DNA from: Alkalibacterium olivapovliticus
GTDB taxonomy: Bacteria; Bacillota; Bacilli; Lactobacillales; Carnobacteriaceae_A
Direction of reading: 5' to 3'
Length of the DNA stretch: 64,000 nt
Assembly: GCF_003003275.1 (NCBI RefSeq)
Contig: NZ_PVTO01000009.1
Location: 48,374 to 112,373, forward strand
The translations under genes and the position numbers were made by a program. The notes below the pieces were generated by a model. It saw only the letters and a program-made list of their open reading frames with translations. It did not search any database and was not told the origin of the DNA. Of this stretch, positions 8,657-16,965 are shown one piece after another. The first letter of the stretch is position 1. The number at the start of each line of letters is the position of its first letter.

Positions 8657-9412
8657 TTATTCACCTGTTTGTTTAGTCAAAATCTGTGGACCCTGTTTTG
8701 TAATGGCTATGGTGTGCTCGTACTGACAGCTGAGCCCGCCATCCTGCGTTCGCGCTGTCCATCCGTTATCATCCATTTTAGAACGCCACGTGCCTGTATT
8801 GACCATGGGTTCAATCGTTATAACCAGGCCTTCTTTCAAACGAGTCCCTTTTCCTGCTTCGCCAAAGTGCGGGACACTTGGTGCTTCATGCAGGGTCGGT
8901 CCAATGCCGTGACCGATAAACTCGCGCACAACTGAAAAGCCTTCTGCTTCAACGTAAGTCTGGATAGCATGGCCAATATCTCCAATGCGGTTGCCTAATT
9001 TTGCCGCTTCAATGCCTTTATACAATGCTTCTTTGGTCACATCCATCAGTTTCTGAACAGTGTCAGAAGCTTCACCAACACTGTAACTCCAGCATGAATC
9101 TGCAAGCGCACCATTCAAGTTGATGACCATGTCCACTTTAATCAGGTCACCCTGCTTTAAACTTTGTTTACGCGGGAATCCGTGACAAATTTCATCATTG
9201 ATACTGACGCATGTAGAGTACTCGTAACCCTGGTACCCTTTTTGTTCAGCAGTGGCGCCGTGTTCTTTCATCAGTTTTATAACGTACTCTTCTATATACA
9301 TCCCAGAGATTCCTGGTTTAATAAAATCGCGCAATGATTCATGAATTGCCGCCAGTACATCTCCGGCCTTATCCATTGCTTCGATTTCTCTAGGTGATTT
9401 CAATGTAATCAC
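8657..9412 (-). CDS. map: Methionine aminopeptidase, type I
   Basis: 251 aa, the usual type Ia length. It removes the initiator methionine from nascent cytosolic proteins. All five metal ligands are present: Asp94 (KVDMV), Asp105 (LADSC), His168 (GHGIG), Glu201 (ITIEP) and Glu232 (YEHT); the catalytic His78 is in CHGFP. The start is GTG: an AGGAG motif lies 9 nt upstream, and the only ATG between runs straight into a stop. It is not in the usual secY-adk-map-infA cluster, so this may be a second or relocated map; there are no ribosomal genes nearby. Confidence 0.95.
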   Translation of the reverse strand: MITLKSPREIEAMDKAGDVLAAIHESLRDFIKPGISGMYIEEYVIKLMKEHGATAEQKGYQGYEYSTCVSINDEICHGFPRKQSLKQGDLIKVDMVINLNGALADSCWSYSVGEASDTVQKLMDVTKEALYKGIEAAKLGNRIGDIGHAIQTYVEAEGFSVVREFIGHGIGPTLHEAPSVPHFGEAGKGTRLKEGLVITIEPMVNTGTWRSKMDDNGWTARTQDGGLSCQYEHTIAITKQGPQILTKQTGE

Positions 9413-9513
9413 AACTACATTCTCCTATTCTATACTATTATCCTTATCAGTATAGCGAAAAAGAGGCGCGGACAAAAGGGTTTTCGTCTAGAACTGACGT
9501 AATGCGTCTACAG

Positions 9514-10467
9514 TCATCCTGAGAAGCGTGACTCCTTTTCGATCTTACCCTTATCTATGTAGTATGTCCCTTTCGAATACCCCATTCTGATGCATTCCTT
9601 TTTCAGGATACAGGCTAATCTTGCCATTTTTACAGACTCGCCCATCCAGTCAAACAGCAGAGCTGACGTCAGCCGTTTTTCAGGAAATAAGAATCTGAAC
9701 TGCTTCATATTTTGTATGATCGTCTTTGACAACTCCTCTTCATACCCGCACTCATTGCAGTAGGCTCTACGTTGGGTGATTCGTGTATTCAAGCTAGTGC
9801 ACTGACTGCAGTTTATCCCTTTCTTAAAGTCCTGATATGTGTAGTCCGGTAATTGCTTCTGATAAGGTGCCTCCTCTCTTTGTAACCGAATCAGCGTATC
9901 GGATACGTATTCGTGCTCAGTTGAAAGTGGTCTTGATTGACTGTTTACCGACCTGAAATGACTCTCAAATTGGGGTGAGAATATAAACGGGTCACTGTCT
10001 ACTGCCTGATAGAGATAAAATGTAGGATGCGTAAATACGACGTAGCCCTTTACCTCATAGTCAAAATCCATGTCCATCAGTACCTTTCTCAGCAGTGTTT
10101 CAGTTCTTTTCAACTGAGTAGTGGGATTATTGATTTCTTTTCCTGAATTTGTCATAAAATGCCCGTTATCATTAATAAAATTCCCTTGATAATTCTTTAT
10201 TTCATAGAGATAAATAGAAGAAGAAGTGATCAGTAAACTATCGATTTGAAAAGTAGAGCCATTATGAATCAGTAACAGGTCATGCAGCACCAGCACGTTC
10301 TTGTTCAGAACCTTTTTGACGAGAGCGTCAAAAAGATCTTCTCCTTTGATCCCCTTTTTCAAATTGATCAGCTGTTTTCGACTTTCCTCGTCTAATGTTG
10401 TCCGCTTATCAAGAAACTTTAACCCTTTGAACAGATTTGAATCGGTTCTTTCTTTTGCAATAATCAT
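9514..10467 (-). CDS. NERD (nuclease-related) domain protein with zinc ribbon
   Basis: 317 aa. The N-terminal third carries a NERD domain: KGIKGEDLFDALVKK, then LVLHDLLL, FQIDSLLIT and YLYEIKNYQGNF, giving the D...(E/Q)xK pattern of PD-(D/E)XK nuclease folds. A C4 zinc ribbon follows at about residues 217-238 (CSQC...CNECGYEEE), and the C-terminal part is basic. NERD proteins are common in Bacillota with mostly unproven nuclease activity, some linked to plasmid or defence processes. It is a single gene here with no defence partner, so no system is claimed. Confidence 0.82.
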   Translation of the reverse strand: MIIAKERTDSNLFKGLKFLDKRTTLDEESRKQLINLKKGIKGEDLFDALVKKVLNKNVLVLHDLLLIHNGSTFQIDSLLITSSSIYLYEIKNYQGNFINDNGHFMTNSGKEINNPTTQLKRTETLLRKVLMDMDFDYEVKGYVVFTHPTFYLYQAVDSDPFIFSPQFESHFRSVNSQSRPLSTEHEYVSDTLIRLQREEAPYQKQLPDYTYQDFKKGINCSQCTSLNTRITQRRAYCNECGYEEELSKTIIQNMKQFRFLFPEKRLTSALLFDWMGESVKMARLACILKKECIRMGYSKGTYYIDKGKIEKESRFSG

Positions 10468-10564
10468 TTTACCGCCTCCTACTCTAATATATTGATGAAT
10501 GCTTCAAATTCTCACTATTATAGTGTTTCTTTTATTACTTAGCCTCTCTCTCACTTGATTTTCG

Positions 10565-10880
10565 GTAATGAGTTGCATCCTATATACCCATTACAATCAA
10601 CTCAATCACTATTTATTTTGAGTTCCACCTGGTCAGAAGCACTAACTGCATCTCAAAATGGTCCGTTAGTCGAGTCGAAGATAGTCGTACCGACTACCCT
10701 AAACTCATCTAAACAAGAAAATTCAGTTGAAGTCAGTCTGGATGACTAACCGCAGCTGAAACAGACTTTTTATTGAGTTACGCCTATAGGGACTTTTGGC
10801 TCTAACTCGCTATACCAGATTGACTGAGTTACACTTTAAAACTCTATAAAACTCCAAACCGGGCTTAAAAGACGGTTCAT
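10565..10880. repeat. Degenerate 52-bp intergenic repeat array (array 1)
   Basis: A stretch without supported genes. A GAGTT-like core recurs at 10570 (GAGTTG), 10620 (GAGTTC), 10672 (GAGTCG), 10724 (CAGTTG), 10775 (GAGTTA) and 10826 (GAGTTA), that is every 50-52 bp, while the sequence between is strongly diverged. The period is the same as in the four other arrays of this window. Two small open frames here lack ribosome binding sites and are not called. Confidence 0.6.
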
Positions 10881-10901
10881 ACTCGTCCTCAGACGAGTAT
10901 G
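10878..10901. repeat. Perfect inverted repeat
   Basis: CATACTCGTC-N4-GACGAGTATG, 10-bp arms, at the position where the next 52-bp core of array 1 would fall. It has no T-tract, so it is not an obvious terminator. Confidence 0.6.
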
Positions 10902-10924
10902 TCCCACTCACATTCAAAATGAAA

Positions 10925-10956
10925 CCCAGCTGCATCTGCAGCTGGGCTCCTCTTTT
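10925..10956 (+). terminator. Terminator-like hairpin
   Basis: CCCAGCTGCA / TGCAGCTGGG with a 2-nt loop, then CTCCTCTTTT. No + strand gene ends nearby; it may close transcription coming out of array 1. Confidence 0.6.
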
Positions 10957-10979
10957 ATCCTCATCTGTGATTTTAAACA

Positions 10980-11008
10980 AAAAAGCCTTCTCACTGAGAG
11001 AAGGCTTT
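10980..11008 (-). terminator. Terminator of the 205-aa membrane-anchored protein gene
   Basis: Stem AAAGCCTTCTC / GAGAAGGCTTT followed on the minus strand by TTTTTTG, 10 nt after the stop codon. Confidence 0.9.
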
Positions 11009-11018
11009 CCTGTTAGTC

Positions 11019-11636
11019 TTAGTCGTTGTCTATAAATTCGAGTTCCAGACCCTGATCAGCGAAGAATTCTTCAATGGCCGGGCGTCTGGTCGTGTTACCT
11101 GGTATAATCACGATCAGGTCCTGCGTAGTCGTGTAGTTATCGAATATAGGGAAATGGTCTGAATCGATACCAATCGGATCATCATAAATGTCAGATTCAT
11201 AGTAATCTTCTTCATCTAATCCTGAGACACGAAATTCCTGCATAGTTTCATACTCGGAATATTCACCAAATGAAAAGTCATCCATTAGAATCAAATCGTA
11301 TTCTGCTGCAGTAAATTGAGCAGAGAATCGCTCAGCCAGCTCCCCATGCGGTGTAAATGAGGCATAGACTGTATCGTTTGCTCCCTGAGGGTCAAGAATT
11401 TCCGTCAACTCCATCGACAAAGGTTCTTCTTCATCAAACATGACTTCCGGTGCTAAAACGGTCATATGGAAGTAGGTCACTGGGCGATTGATCCAGTCGA
11501 TCAGCAGGTAGCCGCCAAACAGAATTGCAAGGATCGTAATAATGACGTGAGTTTTATAATATCCCCACAGATAGTCGAGTTTCTCTTTAGTCGATTCATC
11601 GGATTGCAGTATTTCTCTTACTTTTGTCTGTGCCAT
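11019..11636 (-). CDS. Conserved hypothetical, membrane-anchored acidic extracellular protein
   Basis: 205 aa. A cytosolic segment with REILQSDESTKEKLDYLWGYYKTH leads into one membrane helix (about residues 31-49, VIITILAILFGGYLLIDWI) and a very acidic outside domain of about 150 residues (DDFSFGEYSEYETM, GLDEEDYYESDIYDD). I do not recognise a characterised family, although the 'K.kldYlWdYYKih' lead-in resembles small membrane proteins seen in many lactic acid bacteria. The acidity fits a surface protein of a salt- or alkali-tolerant organism. Monocistronic with its own terminator. Confidence 0.75.
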   Translation of the reverse strand: MAQTKVREILQSDESTKEKLDYLWGYYKTHVIITILAILFGGYLLIDWINRPVTYFHMTVLAPEVMFDEEEPLSMELTEILDPQGANDTVYASFTPHGELAERFSAQFTAAEYDLILMDDFSFGEYSEYETMQEFRVSGLDEEDYYESDIYDDPIGIDSDHFPIFDNYTTTQDLIVIIPGNTTRRPAIEEFFADQGLELEFIDND

Positions 11637-11767
11637 TCAGTAATCGTCCTTTTTTAGTTCTAATTTATATCTCTCACTATTTTAGCATAGCCGTAAAGCG
11701 TATTCAATCCGAGAAGAAAGATAGCCTTTTTTGAGACTTTTTTTGAAGACAGGCTAAAATCTTAAAA

Positions 11768-12679
11768 TCAGTTATTTCCTTCTGTATCAGGGACGAAGAC
11801 ATCAATGTGGTGTTTCAAGACTTTTAAGGAAATAGGCAAGGAGTCGCCTTCATCCCCATCAACATTGCTTAACACTTCTTTAGTGTACCCTTCTTTAAGT
11901 GAAATTGTTCCTTCAGTGAACTTACGGTAAAGTACGTTTTCATCATCTGTCACTTTTCCAGCAAAAATTTTAGGAACCAGGTTCATCTTTTCCGCAATTG
12001 AATCCCCTTTAACGACTGCTAAATGTAAATACCCATCATCAACACTAGCTTCTGGAATCATTGTGGTGATGCCGGCTACTGAGTTGGTTAAGGCAACCAG
12101 TACGAGAACAGACTCCTCTTCGATTTCTTCTCCATCCATATTAAATTGGAACGGGTGCACTTCTTTTTCAGTTAATGCTTTCGCTCCTTCTATGACATAT
12201 GCCAGAGGACCCAGTTTAGTCTTTTTCTCAATGGGCACATCATGCACGGCTTCAGGGATTGACCCAATCGCCACGATATCAATGAAATACTGGTCATTGA
12301 TTTTCCCGATATCGATGGTGCGTATTTTTCGATCAGTCAGACCTTCCACAGCTTTTTTCTCATCCATCGGAATATCAAGAACGCGTCCTAAATCATTTAC
12401 TGTTCCAAGTGGAATAAACCCAAACGGCGGGCGGTTATCTTCAGGTGCAATCCCATTGACGCACTCATTGACCGTTCCATCGCCACCTAGAGCGTATATC
12501 GCATCGACATGACTGCGGCAGGCTTCACGTGCGAATTGTGTCGCATCCCCTTCTGCCTCGGTCCATCTCAATTCCACTTCATCATATATTTTTTCCAATT
12601 CTGTCTGTGCCAAAGGACCAAACTCTTCGCCTTTTTCTTTTCCGGAAGTCGGGTTAACTATTACAACTGCTTTTGTCAT
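11768..12679 (-). CDS. Diacylglycerol/lipid kinase family protein (DagK/YegS-like)
   Basis: 303 aa. The catalytic N-terminal domain has VIVNPTSGKEKG, the GGDGTVNECVNGI loop (the GGDG hallmark of the DAGK catalytic domain) and FIPLGTVNDLGR. A C-terminal beta-sandwich follows. Members phosphorylate diacylglycerol or related lipids at the membrane, recycling it to phosphatidic acid. The open frame begins at 12712, but AAGGAG lies 9 nt before the ATG at 12679, which gives the family-standard start MTKAVVIVNPTSG. Upstream lies the 6-phospho-beta-glucosidase terminator, so it is expressed from its own promoter. Confidence 0.9.
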   Translation of the reverse strand: MTKAVVIVNPTSGKEKGEEFGPLAQTELEKIYDEVELRWTEAEGDATQFAREACRSHVDAIYALGGDGTVNECVNGIAPEDNRPPFGFIPLGTVNDLGRVLDIPMDEKKAVEGLTDRKIRTIDIGKINDQYFIDIVAIGSIPEAVHDVPIEKKTKLGPLAYVIEGAKALTEKEVHPFQFNMDGEEIEEESVLVLVALTNSVAGITTMIPEASVDDGYLHLAVVKGDSIAEKMNLVPKIFAGKVTDDENVLYRKFTEGTISLKEGYTKEVLSNVDGDEGDSLPISLKVLKHHIDVFVPDTEGNN

Positions 12680-12776
12680 GGTGATCTTCTCCTTCAAATG
12701 ATAAACATCCATTTAATACACGTTTATCAGACTAATATGCGTAAACTCATTTTACTGTAATCTCACAGATTAGTCG

Positions 12777-12806
12777 AAAAAACGGACTTGATCAGCTCAA
12801 GCCCGC
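12777..12806 (-). terminator. Terminator of the GH1 gene
   Basis: Stem CGGGCTTGA / TCAAGTCCG (minus-strand reading, one mismatch) followed by TTTTTT, 28 nt after the GH1 stop. Confidence 0.88.
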
Positions 12807-12833
12807 TCCTTCTTTTATTCTAATGAGTCATTA

Positions 12834-14270
12834 CTAGAGTTCCTGACCGTTCGTTTCGATTACTTTTTTGTACCAGTGATAACTGTCTTTTTTATAGCGC
12901 TTCAGTTCTTTTTCATCTAATTCTTCTCTGTCGACATAAACGAAGCCGTATCGTTTCTGGTACCCGTTCATCCAGCTCAGCAAATCTGTGTAGCTCCAGG
13001 TGCAGTACCCGAGAACGTCTACACCATCTGTGATCGTTTCCTGAATAGCTTCAATGTGACGTTTCAGGAAATCGATGCGGTAATCATCATGGATTGTTCC
13101 GTCTTCCTCTAAGGTGTCATAAGCACCTAATCCATTTTCTGTGATTAAAATAGGCAGATCATAGCGACTGTCTATCCGTCTCATCGCGATTCGGAGACCA
13201 GTTGGATCAATATCCCAGTCCCAGTCTGTCTGGTCGACATATGGGTTGTCAGCTGACTTGAAGACGCCAGGCATACCGCTCGCCTCGCTGCTGCCTTTTT
13301 TACCCGTGGTGTTAATTTTACCGGCAGCAACACCATCCGGTTCGTTGGCTTCAACTGTACTGGTCTGATAGTAGTTCAGTCCCATAAAATCTGGCTTAGC
13401 TGATTTGAGGAGCGCTTCATCTTCAGGGTGCACTGTCGGTGTCAATCCCTTTTTCTCCAGATAATTCCAGACGACTTTAGGGTACTCACCAAAGACATAC
13501 ATATCCATCCACCAGTGCGCACTGAAGGCTTCATGATTTTCCGCAGCCAGCTGATTAAGCGGATGACTGTCTAAAGCATAAGTCGGACCATACGCAAAGC
13601 TTGGACCGATTTTACCCTTGATTCCCATTTCTCTAAACCGTTTGATGACTGATGCATTCGCTAAGTTGGCAATGTGATTGGCTTCAAACAGCCGTTTTTC
13701 ATCTGTTACATTAGGTGGATGAGCAGCCATGCGATAGCCGAGTGTAATAAAAATATTCTGCTCATTCAGGCTGACCCAGTATTTCACTTTATTGTTGTAT
13801 CGCTCAAATAACAGTTCTGCATAACGGGTGAAATCTTCAATAACCTGACGATTTTCCCACCCGCCATACTTATCCTGCAATGCCTGTGGAATATCCCAGT
13901 GATACAATGTCAACACTGGTTCAATCCCGTTTTCAATCAATTCATCGATCAACTTGTCATAAAACGCGAGGCCTTTTTCATTAATCTCTCTGTCACCGTC
14001 CGGAATCACTCGACTCCATGCAACAGAAAAACGATAAGCCTTCATTCCCTGCTCTGCCATCAATGCAACGTCTTCTTTATAGCGGTGATAATGGTCGACT
14101 GCTACTTCACCTGTGGTCCCTTTAAACGTCTTGCCGGGAATTTTAACGAATCGGTCCCATACAGACTCGCCTTTTCCCTCTTCGCTTGCGGCTCCTTCTA
14201 CTTGATAGGCTGCAGAAGCAGATCCCCACAAAAAGTCATCCGGAAACGCATTCAATTTATCATGATACAT
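12834..14270 (-). CDS. GH1 6-phospho-beta-glucosidase
   Basis: 478 aa. Hydrolyses phosphorylated beta-glucosides (cellobiose-6-P, salicin-6-P type) made by PTS uptake. Acid/base Glu170 (SLNEQN) and nucleophile Glu378 (ITENGL) are present. The phosphate-binding triad of the 6-phospho branch is also present: Ser432, Lys439 and Tyr441 in LLSWMNGYQKRYGFVYVDR, with the Ser-Lys-Tyr spacing of LacG and BglA. The open frame starts at 14339, but GAGGAG sits 7 nt before the ATG at 14270, giving the standard N-terminus MYHDKLNAFPDDFLWGSASA. No PTS gene is adjacent; the nearest are the IIB/IIA pair at about 31 kb. Confidence 0.93.
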   Translation of the reverse strand: MYHDKLNAFPDDFLWGSASAAYQVEGAASEEGKGESVWDRFVKIPGKTFKGTTGEVAVDHYHRYKEDVALMAEQGMKAYRFSVAWSRVIPDGDREINEKGLAFYDKLIDELIENGIEPVLTLYHWDIPQALQDKYGGWENRQVIEDFTRYAELLFERYNNKVKYWVSLNEQNIFITLGYRMAAHPPNVTDEKRLFEANHIANLANASVIKRFREMGIKGKIGPSFAYGPTYALDSHPLNQLAAENHEAFSAHWWMDMYVFGEYPKVVWNYLEKKGLTPTVHPEDEALLKSAKPDFMGLNYYQTSTVEANEPDGVAAGKINTTGKKGSSEASGMPGVFKSADNPYVDQTDWDWDIDPTGLRIAMRRIDSRYDLPILITENGLGAYDTLEEDGTIHDDYRIDFLKRHIEAIQETITDGVDVLGYCTWSYTDLLSWMNGYQKRYGFVYVDREELDEKELKRYKKDSYHWYKKVIETNGQEL

Positions 14271-14302
14271 TACGTCACTCCTCAAAATAAATACTACGTT
14301 TA

Positions 14303-14316
14303 GTATAACGGTTTCA
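14303..14316 (-). promoter_or_regulatory. Candidate cre (CcpA) site upstream of the GH1 gene
   Basis: TGAAACCGTTATAC on the minus strand matches 12 of 14 positions of the cre consensus TGWAANCGNTNWCA and lies 33-46 bp upstream of the start codon, a usual place for catabolite repression of a beta-glucosidase. Transposed last bases lower the confidence. Confidence 0.4.
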
Positions 14317-14544
14317 AAAGAAAGGTCAATCCTAATCAATTAGTCAAAAATCGTAATAATTGAACTGAAATGTTCTCAATAATGTAATATCGTCGGATTA
14401 AATTATCTGAATGCTGTAAAACTTTCCTTATATCTTGTTAAAAAATGCGTTTTGTGAAAACATGAACCATTGAAACTCCTACTAATAAGTGGTATCATTT
14501 TTTAGGATAGATGACGACATAACCTGATGGAAAGGATGAAGGTC

Positions 14545-14997
14545 ATGCCAAAAGTAATGATCGTATACGCGAGTCTGACTGGGAACACTGAAGAATGTGC
14601 TGAAATTTTAGAAGCTGCATTTCAGGAATTAGGTGCCGAAGTCGAAGTGGTCGAGAGTGTATTTGCGGATCCAGAAGACTTTACGTCTGCTGATATCGTA
14701 ATAGTTGGCACATACACCTATGGAACAGATGCAGATCTGCCGGATGAGATCGTTGATTTTTATGAAGAACTTGAAGAAGTCGATCTGACAGGGAAAATTT
14801 TTGGATCATTTGGATCAGGCGATACATTTTATGACAAGTACTGCAAATCCGTTGATGATTTTGATGAGCAGTTTGCTAAAACAGGTGCAGTCAAAGGGGC
14901 AGAAAATGTCAAGGTCAACTTGAATCCTGAAGAGGACGACGAGCAAAATCTGAAAGCTTTCGCAGAACACCTAATCAAAGCCTACACTAATCAGTAG
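14545..14997 (+). CDS. Flavodoxin
   Basis: 150 aa, short-chain flavodoxin; carries electrons by one bound FMN in the cytoplasm. The FMN phosphate loop ASLTGNTEECAEIL is at about residues 9-22, and the GTYTYGTDADLPDEI and FGSGDTFYDKYCKSVDDFDE loops contact the isoalloxazine ring. Three in-frame ATGs occur at 14527, 14536 and 14545; AAAGGA lies 8 nt before the last, and MPKVMIVYASLTGN is the usual start, so I chose 14545. Strongly acidic, as is normal for the family. Monocistronic. Confidence 0.93.
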   Translation: MPKVMIVYASLTGNTEECAEILEAAFQELGAEVEVVESVFADPEDFTSADIVIVGTYTYGTDADLPDEIVDFYEELEEVDLTGKIFGSFGSGDTFYDKYCKSVDDFDEQFAKTGAVKGAENVKVNLNPEEDDEQNLKAFAEHLIKAYTNQ

Positions 14998-15010
14998 GTT
15001 ACTCTTAAAG

Positions 15011-15076
15011 TCTCTATTGAGCATTCACTGTCTTCCCTACTTATAGGAAGGATCGAATGTTAAATAGAGATTTTTT
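15011..15076 (+). terminator. Terminator of the flavodoxin gene
   Basis: TCTCTATT / AATAGAGA arms around an inner CTTCC / GGAAG stem, then TTTTTTGC. Confidence 0.75.
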
Positions 15077-15129
15077 GCATCGCGTCTCTTTGACTGCTTG
15101 TATATAGCACCTTTTGATATAAAGCTAAC

Positions 15130-15155
15130 TAAGAGCGTTTTCATTGGCGCTCTTA
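15130..15155. promoter_or_regulatory. Inverted repeat upstream of the aldo/keto reductase
   Basis: TAAGAGCG-N10-CGCTCTTA, perfect 8-bp arms with no T-tract, 58 bp before the reductase start. It could be an operator or a structure in the 5' leader; a second terminator is less likely. Confidence 0.4.
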
Positions 15156-15212
15156 CCTTACTTTATGTATACTTTTTTATAGAAGTTAATTAAATAGAAA
15201 GTAGGAATGTGC

Positions 15213-16058
15213 ATGTCTTTAACAGATACTTACAAACTGAATAACGGACTGGAAATCCCTATCATCGGTTTCGGAACATGGCAGGCGAACGATGATGAAG
15301 CGAAACAGTCTGTCTTATGGGCTCTTGAAGCAGGCTATCGACACATCGATACAGCTTCCGGATATAAAAATGAAGAAGAAGTTGGTGAAGCCATCAAAGA
15401 AAGTGGCATCCCTAGGGAAGAAATTTTTCTTACGACAAAACTGCATAACAGAGAGCACGGCTATGAAAAAACAAAGGCAGCTATCGACGTTTCTTTAGAA
15501 AAACTTGATACCGGCTACATCGATCTGCTTCTGATTCACTGGCCGAATCCTATTTATTCTCGTGAAAACTGGAAAGAAGTTAATGCCGGCAGCTGGAAAG
15601 CAATGGAAGAAGCCGTTGAAGCAGGTAAACTGAAATCCCTTGGGGTCTCCAATTTTCTGCCTCATCATCTGGACCCATTGCTTGAAACAGCTAAGATCAA
15701 GCCAGTTGTCAATCAGATTTTGCTGAATCCAAGTGAAATGCAACCAGAAGTTGTCAAATACAACAATGAGCACGATATTATATCAGAAGCTTACAGCCCG
15801 CTTGGAACCGGCAAAATTTTTGAGGTGGATGAACTGAAAGAACTGGCAGATAAATATAACAAATCAATTGCCCAAGTTGTTTTAAGATGGAGCTTGCAGC
15901 ACGGGTTCCTTCCCCTTCCAAAGACCGTTACTAAGGAACGTGTCTGGCAAAATACAGAACTGTTCGATTTTGAAATCGATTCAGACGATATGAAGCTGAT
16001 CGATTCCCTTGATGGAAGGGCCGGAAAAGCTAAAGACCCTGATACTATCGAATTCTAA
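15213..16058 (+). CDS. Aldo/keto reductase (2,5-diketo-gluconate reductase-like)
   Basis: 281 aa. NADPH-dependent reduction of small aldehydes and ketones in the cytoplasm. The catalytic tetrad is complete: Asp46 (HIDTA), Tyr51 (SGYKNE), Lys76 (TTKLH) and His109 (LIHWP); the C-terminal PKTVTKERVWQNTELFDF segment is the cofactor-binding strand. Two ATGs are 6 nt apart; AGGA lies 6 nt before the second (15213) but only 1 nt before the first, so MSLTDTYKLNNG is taken as the start. Exact substrate not predictable. Monocistronic. Confidence 0.92.
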   Translation: MSLTDTYKLNNGLEIPIIGFGTWQANDDEAKQSVLWALEAGYRHIDTASGYKNEEEVGEAIKESGIPREEIFLTTKLHNREHGYEKTKAAIDVSLEKLDTGYIDLLLIHWPNPIYSRENWKEVNAGSWKAMEEAVEAGKLKSLGVSNFLPHHLDPLLETAKIKPVVNQILLNPSEMQPEVVKYNNEHDIISEAYSPLGTGKIFEVDELKELADKYNKSIAQVVLRWSLQHGFLPLPKTVTKERVWQNTELFDFEIDSDDMKLIDSLDGRAGKAKDPDTIEF

Positions 16059-16110
16059 AAAAAGCCGATCGTTAATCTGACATCCCTGTCACTTTAACGA
16101 TCGGCTTTAT
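16057..16110. terminator. Bidirectional terminator
   Basis: AAAGCCGATCGTTAA / TTAACGATCGGCTTT, perfect 15-bp arms with A and T tracts either side, between the reductase and the convergent TetR gene. Confidence 0.93.
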
Positions 16111-16127
16111 TTCATTCAAAGCAATTA

Positions 16128-16697
16128 TTAAGCTGCCAAGCCACTGTGCCAGACCTTGATTGAATGGTCGACTATATGATTGACCTTGTTCATCAGCAAT
16201 TCTTCAGACATGGTGTATTTACCCTGTGCTGTTAAGATGGCGTAGCCGTGAATGGCGGGCCAGATAATATCAATCAGTTCATCTCTTTCTGCCTGACTAT
16301 GTTGACTAGCTATTTCATGATACGACAACACTTCATGCAGAGAGGCATAGATCGCCTCATGGAGTGTTGTTGCACACAGCTCTCTTCCCATAAACAGGGC
16401 AGCGAACAAACGGCCTTCTCTCTTGGAAAAAAGTATGTAATTTGTGCAGACCTCTCTAATATCGAGTTGCTTTTCTTCTATTCTAAACACATTTAGTTTA
16501 ATGAAATCGATAACGTAATCAGTCAGGTGAATTTTCAAGTCATCCATATTCTTAAATTCTTTATAAATTGGTTGAGTAGAGGCATTTAGGCATTCTGCTA
16601 TTTTTCTCGCAGTAAAGCGGTCAAATCCTTCCTGTCTCATTAAATCTAATGCAGCATCCAGTATATGATGTTTTAATATTCTCCTTTTTCTAGGCAT
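16128..16697 (-). CDS. TetR/AcrR family transcriptional regulator
   Basis: 189 aa. The N-terminal helix-turn-helix is at about residues 9-52: ILDAALDLMRQEGFDRFTARKIAECLNASTQPIYKEFKN, with the family pattern 'T.r.IA..l..s..piY.hF'. The C-terminal ligand-binding half is not family-specific. Such regulators repress nearby genes until a ligand binds. It faces the convergent reductase and is divergent from pepS, 268 bp away, so autoregulation or control of pepS is possible but not shown. Confidence 0.88.
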   Translation of the reverse strand: MPRKRRILKHHILDAALDLMRQEGFDRFTARKIAECLNASTQPIYKEFKNMDDLKIHLTDYVIDFIKLNVFRIEEKQLDIREVCTNYILFSKREGRLFAALFMGRELCATTLHEAIYASLHEVLSYHEIASQHSQAERDELIDIIWPAIHGYAILTAQGKYTMSEELLMNKVNHIVDHSIKVWHSGLAA

Positions 16698-16903
16698 GAT
16701 TACTTCTCCCCTTACTCACATATGATTATTTGACTTCGTTTAACCCATTATCTTTATAAGTATAACATAATAAACATACTCAAAAAAGACGTTATTTTGT
16801 ATAATGAAAATAAGTTAACTTCCAGCAGTTCTTTAAGATTAATTTCGTTCTAATCTCTGTTCATATGAAAACAGAATTAAAATTAGATGGCTGTTCTTTT
16901 AGA

Positions 16904-16932
16904 TTGTGACAAACTGTCATCTATGCTAAGAT
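16904..16932 (+). promoter_or_regulatory. pepS promoter with a palindrome in its spacer
   Basis: TTGTGA at 16904-16909, 17-bp spacer, TAAGAT at 16927-16932, 34 bp before the pepS start codon. TGACA-AAC-TGTCA (16907-16919) lies across the -35 and spacer, a place where a bound repressor would block polymerase. Confidence 0.55.
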
Positions 16933-16965
16933 TATATAGGTGACTAAACTATAGGAGGAATTTAA

